Shown here piece after piece: positions 58,488 to 64,000 of a DNA stretch of 64,000 nucleotides. The first letter of the stretch is position 1. Every line of letters begins with the position of its first letter. The position numbers were made by a program, and so were the translations under genes. Under the pieces are notes generated by a model. The model did not search any database and was not told where the DNA came from. It worked only from the letters and a program-made list of their open reading frames with translations. Source of the DNA: Streptomyces sp. WZ.A104 (GTDB lineage: Bacteria > Actinomycetota > Actinomycetes > Streptomycetales > Streptomycetaceae); NCBI RefSeq assembly GCF_002382885.1, contig NZ_NWVL01000029.1:29506-93505 (forward strand), in the 5' to 3' direction.

Positions 58488-59822
58488 GTGAGCGAGAGCA
58501 GCACGGGCAAGGCCGTCACCGGTGGGGACGCCGAGAGGGAGGTCGTCGACCTCTGTCGTGACCTGATCAGGATCGACACCAGCAACTACGGCGACCACTC
58601 GGGCCCCGGTGAGCGGCTCGCGGCCGAGTACGTCGCGGAGAAGCTCGCGGAGGTCGGCCTGGAACCGCAGATCTTCGAGTCGCACAAGGGGCGGGCCTCC
58701 ACCGTCGCAAGGATCGAGGGCGAGGACCCCTCCCGGCCGGCGCTCCTCATCCACGGGCACACCGACGTCGTCCCGGCCAACGCGGCGGACTGGACGCACG
58801 ACCCGTTCTCCGGGGAGATCGCGGACGGCTGTGTCTGGGGCCGGGGCGCCGTCGACATGAAGGACATGGACGCGATGACCCTCGCGGTCGTACGCGAGCG
58901 CATGCGCACCGGCCGCAAGCCCCCGCGCGACATCGTGCTGGCCTTCCTCGCCGACGAGGAGGCGGGCGGCACGTTCGGGGCCCGCTACCTCGTCGACAAC
59001 CACCCGGGGCTCTTCGAGGGCGTCACCGAGGCCATCAGTGAGGTCGGCGGCTTCTCCTTCACCGTCAACGAGAACCTGCGGCTGTACCTGGTGGAGACCG
59101 CCCAGAAGGGCATGCACTGGATGAAGCTCACCGTGGACGGCAGCGCCGGGCACGGCTCGATGATCCACAAGGACAACGCGATCACCGAGCTGTCCGAGGC
59201 GGTCGGGCGGCTGGGGCGCCACAAGTTCCCGGTGCGGGTCACCAAGACGCTGCGGCACTTCCTGGACGAGCTCTCGGACGCGCTGGGCACCGAGCTGGAC
59301 CCGGAGAACATGGACGAGACGCTCGCCAAGCTGGGCGGCATCGCCAAGCTCATCGGCGCCTCCCTCCAGAACACCGCCAACCCCACGCAGCTCGGTGCGG
59401 GCTACAAGGTCAACGTCATCCCGGGCCAGGCGACCGCCCATGTCGACGGCCGCTACCTGCCGGGGTACGAGGAGGAGTTCCTCGCCGACCTGGACCGGAT
59501 CCTCGGCCCCAACGTGAAGCGCGAGGACGTGCACGCGGACAAGGCCCTGGAGACCACCTTCGACGGGGCCCTGGTGGACGCCATGCAGACCGCGCTGGTC
59601 GCCGAGGACCCGATCGCCCGGGCGGTGCCCTACATGCTCTCGGCGGGCACCGACGCCAAGTCCTTCGACGACCTCGGCATCCGGGGCTTCGGCTTCGCCC
59701 CGCTGAAGCTGCCGCCGGAGCTGGACTTCGCCGGGATGTTCCACGGCGTCGACGAGCGGGTGCCGGTCGAGGGCCTCCAGTTCGGTGTACGGGTGCTCGA
59801 CCGGTTCATCGACCACTCCTGA
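58488..59822 (+). CDS. M20-family metallopeptidase
   Basis: 444 residues. HGHTDVVPAN (zinc His and the catalytic Asp), GRGAVDMKDMDAM (bridging Asp), LADEEAGG (catalytic Glu and zinc Glu) and GAGYKVNVIPGQATAHVDGRYLPG (lid/dimerisation region) are intact. These enzymes are cytoplasmic dipeptidases or deacylases. GTG start at 58488 after GGAAGG. The gene lies between tRNA-Leu and chpH. Confidence 0.93.
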   Translation: MSESSTGKAVTGGDAEREVVDLCRDLIRIDTSNYGDHSGPGERLAAEYVAEKLAEVGLEPQIFESHKGRASTVARIEGEDPSRPALLIHGHTDVVPANAADWTHDPFSGEIADGCVWGRGAVDMKDMDAMTLAVVRERMRTGRKPPRDIVLAFLADEEAGGTFGARYLVDNHPGLFEGVTEAISEVGGFSFTVNENLRLYLVETAQKGMHWMKLTVDGSAGHGSMIHKDNAITELSEAVGRLGRHKFPVRVTKTLRHFLDELSDALGTELDPENMDETLAKLGGIAKLIGASLQNTANPTQLGAGYKVNVIPGQATAHVDGRYLPGYEEEFLADLDRILGPNVKREDVHADKALETTFDGALVDAMQTALVAEDPIARAVPYMLSAGTDAKSFDDLGIRGFGFAPLKLPPELDFAGMFHGVDERVPVEGLQFGVRVLDRFIDHS

Positions 59823-59894
59823 CCGCCCTGCGGCCGACCGTGCCCGGTTCGCCGCCGAGTCGCCGCTGAATCGTCCGCCTGTGCGGATATGTCC

Positions 59895-59918
59895 GAACGA
59901 GTGAAACGAGCCGTTCAC
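59895..59918. promoter_or_regulatory. Overlapping dyads GAACG-N12-CGTTC and GTGAA-N8-TTCAC upstream of chpH
   Basis: GAACG (59895-59899) pairs with CGTTC (59912-59916). GTGAA (59901-59905) pairs with TTCAC (59914-59918). They lie about 90 bp before chpH, in the area where its developmentally regulated promoter would be. Confidence 0.3.
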
Positions 59919-59995
59919 ACGTAGCTCCTTCAGACCCTCCTCGTTACAAGGTTTGCGGTCCGCGGCTGGGACCGCATTTCCAACTAGGAGGAATA

Positions 59996-60229
59996 ATGAT
60001 CAAGAAGGTCGTCGCAGTTGCGGCTGCTACGGGTGGCCTCGTTCTCGCGGGTGCGGGCATGGCCTCGGCCGACGCGGGTGCCCAGGGTGCGGCCATCGGC
60101 AGCCCCGGCGTGCTGTCCGGCAACGTCGTTCAGGTTCCGGTCCACGTGCCGATCAACGTGTGCGGCAACACGGTCTCCGTGATCGGTCTGCTGAACCCCG
60201 CCTTCGGCAACACCTGCGTCAACGCGTGA
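59996..60229 (+). CDS. chpH: Short chaplin ChpH
   Basis: 77 residues. Signal peptide 1-25 (cleavage at ASA-D), then one chaplin domain with Cys56 and Cys74 (NVCGNTVSV and NTCVNA). The mature about 52-residue protein forms amyloid fibrils that coat aerial hyphae and lower surface tension. The start is set by CTAGGAGGAATA. A perfect inverted repeat TGACGTT-G-AACGTCA overlaps the stop at 60227-60241. A strong hairpin follows. Confidence 0.96.
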   Translation: MIKKVVAVAAATGGLVLAGAGMASADAGAQGAAIGSPGVLSGNVVQVPVHVPINVCGNTVSVIGLLNPAFGNTCVNA

Positions 60230-60264
60230 CGTTGAACGTCAACCTGTAAGGGTTTGAGCTCGAT

Positions 60265-60299
60265 CGGTCCCGGAGTGCACTCCATGCACTCCGGGACCG
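60265..60299. terminator. Terminator between chpH and chpC
   Basis: 15-bp perfect arms at 60265-60279 and 60285-60299 with loop CTCCA, followed by TTCGG. It allows chpH to be expressed at a different level from chpC. Confidence 0.9.
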
Positions 60300-60368
60300 T
60301 TCGGCATTCGGCTCCCGCACGGTCATGTCCGGGGGTTTTTCGGAAGGCAGAAGGCAGGAAACGAACCT

Positions 60369-61151
60369 ATGCGACAGGTCACTCGTAAAGGCCTGATCAC
60401 CATGGCGGCGGCGGGCGGAGTGCTCGCGCTCAGTGGTGGATACGCCCACGCCGACTCCGGCGCGGCCGGTACGGCGTCCGGCTCGCCGGGCGTGCTGTCC
60501 GGCAACTCGGTGCAGGTCCCGATCGACATCCCGGTCAACGTCTGCGGGAACTCCGTCAGCGTCGGCGGACTGCTCAACCCCACGAGCGGGAACGACTGTG
60601 GAAACGGAGCGGCAGCATCCGACCGGTCCGCGCAGTCCGACCGGTCCGCCGGTTCCCAGGACCGCACCGCGCCCGACGGCTCCGGAAACGGCGCCCAGGC
60701 GGGCGACACCACCGCCACGGACCGGCACACCGAGCCCGGCAACGGCCGTCATCGGGCCCCGGGCGGCGCCTCGGCGGAAGGGACCGCCCAGGACTCGCCC
60801 GGCATCCTCTCCGGCAACTTGGTCCAGGCACCGCTCGACATCCCCGTGAATCTCTGCGGGAACAGCGTCACCATCGGCGGACTGCTCAACCCCGCCTTCG
60901 GTAACAGCTGCTCCAACGACGCCGAGGTGCCACCCCCGCCGCCCGAGGAGCCGGAGAAGCCCCCGGTCACGCCGGAGAAGCCGGTCGACCCGCCGGCCGA
61001 GCCGAACGCTCCCGAGACCCGGAACATTCCGCAGGAGCAGCTCGCGCAGACCGGTTCCGGCGGGCTCGATCTGCTCATCCCGGCGAGTGCCGGGCTGCTG
61101 CTGGCCGGTATGGGTTCGGTGCTCTACCGCCGCTCCCGCAGCGCGGCCTGA
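60369..61151 (+). CDS. chpC: Long chaplin with sortase anchor, ChpC-like
   Basis: 260 residues. Signal peptide 1-28. Two chaplin domains, about 29-80 (Cys59, Cys77) and about 137-187, separated by a hydrophilic linker. A Pro/Glu-rich wall-spanning stretch follows, then the sortase signal LAQTG at 225-229, a hydrophobic helix and RRSR. Long chaplins are covalently fixed to peptidoglycan and nucleate the short-chaplin layer. ATG at 60369 lacks a clear Shine-Dalgarno (GCAGGAAACG upstream). It follows chpH after 139 bp. Confidence 0.93.
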   Translation: MRQVTRKGLITMAAAGGVLALSGGYAHADSGAAGTASGSPGVLSGNSVQVPIDIPVNVCGNSVSVGGLLNPTSGNDCGNGAAASDRSAQSDRSAGSQDRTAPDGSGNGAQAGDTTATDRHTEPGNGRHRAPGGASAEGTAQDSPGILSGNLVQAPLDIPVNLCGNSVTIGGLLNPAFGNSCSNDAEVPPPPPEEPEKPPVTPEKPVDPPAEPNAPETRNIPQEQLAQTGSGGLDLLIPASAGLLLAGMGSVLYRRSRSAA

Positions 61152-61203
61152 CACCGGGCGCGTACGGCAGGAGAAGCCCGGGCGCGTACAGACAGAAGAA
61201 CAG

Positions 61204-61235
61204 GGAGCGGGCCCCGCGGCTGCGGGGCCCGCTCC
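61204..61235. terminator. Bidirectional terminator after chpC
   Basis: 14-bp perfect arms 61204-61217 and 61222-61235 with a 4-nt loop, between chpC and the DUF5703 gene on the other strand. Confidence 0.9.
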
Positions 61236-61238
61236 ATG

Positions 61239-61427
61239 TCACCAGGTGGCCCGTAGCTGACGGATGATCCGTCTGCGCAGCCGCACCCGGCGGCTGCCGT
61301 CCAGGCGCAGCGTCAGCCGGTCCAGCTCCCAGTGCCCGTACTCGGCGTGGTCGGTCAGCAGTCGGGCCGCTTCCTTGCGGGACACCCCGCGCGGCACGTA
61401 CACGTCGATGAATTCGTATTCCGGCAT
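61239..61427 (-). CDS. DUF5703 small protein
   Basis: 62 residues: EYEFIDVYVPRGVSRKEAARLLTDHAEYGHWELDRLTLRLDGSRRVRLRRRIIRQL. This is a common Streptomyces housekeeping small protein of unknown function with a strongly basic C-terminus. ATG at 61427, divergent from the next gene with 47 bp between starts. Confidence 0.85.
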   Translation of the reverse strand: MPEYEFIDVYVPRGVSRKEAARLLTDHAEYGHWELDRLTLRLDGSRRVRLRRRIIRQLRATW

Positions 61428-61474
61428 CGCATCTATTGTGCGGGCAGCGCCCCGGTACGGATAGCGTCTGCACT

Positions 61475-62137
61475 ATGTCTGATGCTGCGCAGCCCACCGC
61501 TGCCGAGGTACGTGCCGCCGCCGAAGCGGTCAAAGCCGCGATCGACCGTCACCTCGACGCGGTCGAACGCCGTACCGGGGACGACGACCCCGCCGTCTAC
61601 GACGCGTTCAACGCCCTTGCCGCTGCCGCCGAGGTCTACGACGAACTCCTCTACGACCGCTATGACGAGGTCACCCCCTTCGAGATCCCCGGCGCGGACG
61701 ACTCCCTGCCGCCCTACGCGGGCCCCACGGAGCCCAGCGCGCTCAGCGTCCTGATCCGGCGGGACTACGCGGTCGCGGAGCCCCCGCGCCTCCTCGCTCA
61801 GGCCCAGCGCCTCGCCGACCTCGACGCGGGGCCGGGCGAGGAGGATTCGGCCCCCGTGGTCGGTACCAGCGTGCATGCGGCGCTCGGCGTGCTCTTCGGA
61901 GAGTACGAACCGGACGAGATCGCCTCCCGGCACAAGGAGTTCGGCCTGGAGGAGGGTGACTCCACCCTCTGGGTCTCGGCCGCGGACGCGCTTCCGGAAC
62001 CGGGCGAATGGCTCGCGGCGCCCTTCGAGGACGCCGAACCCGAGCTGGTGGTCTGCCGCTTCGACGTCAGTGCGGTCTTCGACGAGGAGGACGAGCCGGA
62101 GGAGGACTTCGCCGGACCGGCCGGGGGCGGCGCCTGA
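61475..62137 (+). CDS. Acidic conserved protein of unknown function
   Basis: 220 residues. The N-terminal part is helical and Ala-rich (EVRAAAEAVKAAIDRHLDAVERR, FNALAAAAEVYDELLYDRYDEVTPFEIPG). A middle region reads SALSVLIRRDYAV and HAALGVLFGEYEPDEIASR. The acidic tail ends EEDEPEEDFAGPAGGGA. No domain recognised. It lies divergent to the DUF5703 gene and next to the RecD-like gene, with which it may form a conserved block in streptomycetes (from memory). Confidence 0.75.
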   Translation: MSDAAQPTAAEVRAAAEAVKAAIDRHLDAVERRTGDDDPAVYDAFNALAAAAEVYDELLYDRYDEVTPFEIPGADDSLPPYAGPTEPSALSVLIRRDYAVAEPPRLLAQAQRLADLDAGPGEEDSAPVVGTSVHAALGVLFGEYEPDEIASRHKEFGLEEGDSTLWVSAADALPEPGEWLAAPFEDAEPELVVCRFDVSAVFDEEDEPEEDFAGPAGGGA

Positions 62138-62240
62138 CGCCGAAACCCGCTTCTGGTGTTCTCTTCCCTCTCGCACCGGACGTGACGGTGGGCCCCGGCG
62201 CATCGCGCCGGGGCCCACCGCTGTCCGGGGCCGGGTCCGC

Positions 62241-64000
62241 TCAGGACGCCGCGTCGGGTGTCGGGAGCGCTTCGAGGAGCGGCCGCAGCCGGGTCGTCCG
62301 CTCCGGGGCCGGAATCTGCGCCACCGCGTGCGCGAGCGCCTGGTCCACCCCGTGCACCACGGACAGATGACGTTCGCCCCGGCCGAAAGCGGTGTAGACC
62401 CACGGTCGGCTCAGGCCCTGCGCCGCGTCGCCCGGCAGCACCACGACGACGGCGGGCCAGCGCATTCCGGCTGCCTGGTGGGCGCTGAGGGCCCAGCCGT
62501 GCCGTACCGCCGACTCCACCCGCTCCTGCGGTACGACGACGGGGACGCCACCGCAGTCCAGGTGCAGGCCCTCGGCGTCGGCCGAGCGCACCACCCCGGG
62601 CACCGCACGGCCGGGCGCGGGCACATGGATCACGCGGTCGCCCGGGTCGAAGCCGCCGAACCGCCCGGGGCCGGGGTTGAGGCGCTGCTTCAGCGCCTCG
62701 TTCAGCACCCGGGTCCCGGCCGCCCCGCCGTGGCCCACGGTGATCACCTGGGTGTCCTCGGCGGGGATGGAGAAGGCCCGGGGCACCGAGTCCGCGACCA
62801 GCTGAACGGTGCGGTGGACCGCCTCGCCCGCGTCACGGACCGGGACGATCACCACCTCCTTGCCGGGCGCCTCCACCTGGCTCAGCTCACCGATGCCGAT
62901 GCCGGAGACCAGCTCACCGATGGGACCGGGGTCCGGGGTGCGGGAGACGACCTGCGGGCAGGCACGTGCGGCCAGCACATCGGCGAACACCCGCCCGGCG
63001 CCCGCCGAGCCCAGCACACCGGGGTCGCCGCTCAGCACCAGCCGGGCGCCGTCGGCCAGCGCCTCGACGAGGACCGCGGCGCTCTCCACGTCCAGCTGTG
63101 GGGCGTCCAACACGACCAGCAGATCCAGGGCGAGCGCCCCGTCCGCGTCCCGGCCGGGGCCCTGCGCACCTGACAGCAGGCCCGCCAGGGTGACCGCCGA
63201 GTCCGGGTTGCCGGTGGCCCCCGCCAGCCGTCGGCGGCCGTCCTCGCTGTGGGTGGCGCCCAGGGCCCGCAGGCCCAGCCCGCGCGCCGCCGCGATCAGG
63301 GCGGCGGGCTCGGCCCGCGCCGCCTCGCCGCCGCTGTGCACGACCAGCCCGGCCGAGGCGGCCGTACGGATCAGCTCGGCGGCCGAAGGGGAGGGGGCGG
63401 ACCCCGCCGCCTCCGCCCAGTCGGCGCCCTTCTCGCAGGCGTTCACCAGCCGGGCCAGGCCGTCCGCGAGGCTCTCCTCGGCCAGGGCGTAGCGGTCCAG
63501 GCCCAGCAGCACCTGGACCGGCTGCTGGGACTGACCGGCTTCCTGGGCCGCCTCCGCTTCGCCCTCGGCCGCCTCCGGCTCGGCGAGCCCGGCCTCTCCG
63601 TCTTCCTCTTCCCGTTCCTGGAAGACGAGGGCGACGCCCTCCTCCACGGCGTCCCGCACCGCCGCGTCCGGGTCGCTGACCGCACGCTCGGCGAGCGCCG
63701 CCCGTACGGCTTCGGCGTCCAGGGCCGTGTGGCCCTGGAGGGCGGCGCGCTCCAGCACCCAGCCGACCAGGGCCGCCGTCCTGCGCCGGTCGTCCGGGCC
63801 GCATCCGGCGCCCAGCAGGGCCCGGGCGAAGCCGTCCGCCTGCTCCGGCCGGACGCCGGGCACGGCCAGCAGCTGCCAGGGGTCGGCGCGCAGCAGCTCG
63901 GCCGCCTGCTCGCCCAGGGTGCCGACGGCCGGGCGGGCCAGCGCCTCGGGGGCCCCGCCCTCACCGAGCACCGTCCGCACCGCCGCCGTGGCTTCGGGCG
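62241..64000 (-). CDS. RecD-like helix-hairpin-helix/UvrD_C2 protein with degenerate helicase motifs (5' end outside window)
   Basis: At least 586 residues, still open at base 64000. The right-hand part has a helix-hairpin-helix region (LAVPGVRPEQADGFARALL), as in RecD2. The core has LRTAASAGLVVHSGGEAARAEP where Walker A should be, without GxGKT, and LLVVLDAPQLDVESAAVLVEAL in place of the DEAQ Walker B. The C-terminus keeps an SH3-like and a UvrD_C2 segment (HGWALSAHQAAGMRWPAVVVVLP, then YTAFGRGERH). It looks like a RecD2 relative that has lost ATPase function, perhaps a structural or regulatory factor in DNA repair. Confidence 0.8.
   Translation of the reverse strand, partial: PEATAAVRTVLGEGGAPEALARPAVGTLGEQAAELLRADPWQLLAVPGVRPEQADGFARALLGAGCGPDDRRRTAALVGWVLERAALQGHTALDAEAVRAALAERAVSDPDAAVRDAVEEGVALVFQEREEEDGEAGLAEPEAAEGEAEAAQEAGQSQQPVQVLLGLDRYALAEESLADGLARLVNACEKGADWAEAAGSAPSPSAAELIRTAASAGLVVHSGGEAARAEPAALIAAARGLGLRALGATHSEDGRRRLAGATGNPDSAVTLAGLLSGAQGPGRDADGALALDLLVVLDAPQLDVESAAVLVEALADGARLVLSGDPGVLGSAGAGRVFADVLAARACPQVVSRTPDPGPIGELVSGIGIGELSQVEAPGKEVVIVPVRDAGEAVHRTVQLVADSVPRAFSIPAEDTQVITVGHGGAAGTRVLNEALKQRLNPGPGRFGGFDPGDRVIHVPAPGRAVPGVVRSADAEGLHLDCGGVPVVVPQERVESAVRHGWALSAHQAAGMRWPAVVVVLPGDAAQGLSRPWVYTAFGRGERHLSVVHGVDQALAHAVAQIPAPERTTRLRPLLEALPTPDAAS

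Noticed and set aside
59823..59995. A BldN-type promoter for chpH
   Set aside because: CGAACG and CGTTCA words are present but their spacing does not fit an ECF promoter convincingly, so no sigma-factor assignment is made.

Overview
The window is a stretch of Streptomyces chromosome. Coding DNA is very GC-rich with G/C third positions, start codons are ATG/GTG, and several proteins are genus-typical: chaplins ChpH/ChpC, mycothiol-linked formaldehyde oxidation, LAxTG-type sortase signals, and WhiJ-like/DUF397 gene sets. From memory, gene content and order resemble the S. coelicolor interval running from dnaE2 down to the chpH/chpC genes. No alignment was run. No biosynthetic cluster, prophage, rRNA or CRISPR array was seen.

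Layout. 1-5.2 kb: dnaE2 (enters from the left edge), an ImuB-like partner, a secreted lipase behind repeat arrays, and a secreted LPMO with a sortase signal. 5.2-15.7 kb: a decayed TctA transporter, a methyltransferase-Nudix-VOC fusion, DUF402 and acetyltransferase genes, a YtrA-type GntR regulator, an AAA ATPase, an SGNH esterase, a CoA-transferase, a lone type ISP restriction C-terminal domain and a GntR/UTRA regulator. 15.7-23.8 kb: homogentisate dioxygenase, TetR, an XRE-cupin regulator with a His-rich methyltransferase, a molybdopterin oxidoreductase and a citrate transporter. 24-42.5 kb: acyl-CoA/aldehyde/alcohol metabolism under three TetR regulators, each with its own palindrome seen at two promoters, plus soxR, PPK2, NamZ and an M28 aminopeptidase. 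42.5-53.5 kb: DUF202 pair, Nudix, FAD dehydrogenase, amino-acid permease, the gluconate locus gntP-gntK/gntR, and mycothiol-dependent formaldehyde oxidation.

54.5-58.3 kb: a small integrated islet at the 3' end of a tRNA-Leu(GAG) gene. A second, degenerate copy of the tRNA 3' end with its own terminator hairpin lies 3.7 kb away. Between the copies is a visibly less GC-rich set of small genes: a WhiJ-type HTH/DUF5753 regulator, DUF6879, DUF397 and short unknowns. A divergent promoter carries 10-bp-phased GCTTGC boxes facing an inverted set of the same boxes. Repeated GTTGGTCAY words lie near both ends. No intact integrase is present. This is the strongest accessory feature.

58.3-64 kb: M20 peptidase, chpH, chpC, small conserved genes, and a RecD-like protein with degenerate motor motifs that runs off the right edge.

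How the genes work together. Three catabolic blocks look co-regulated across the map: ALDH-ADH with an acyl-CoA dehydrogenase; a MaoC hydratase with its TetR; and an SDR operon with an ACAD11-like dehydrogenase/kinase pair. The gluconate genes form a regulator-divergent locus. MscR plus an MBL hydrolase form a two-gene formaldehyde route. Several genes carry short tandem duplications that copy the stop codon into the 3' flank, a recurrent mutational signature here. All functional calls rest on sequence features and family knowledge. Operator assignments are inferences from repeated palindromes.
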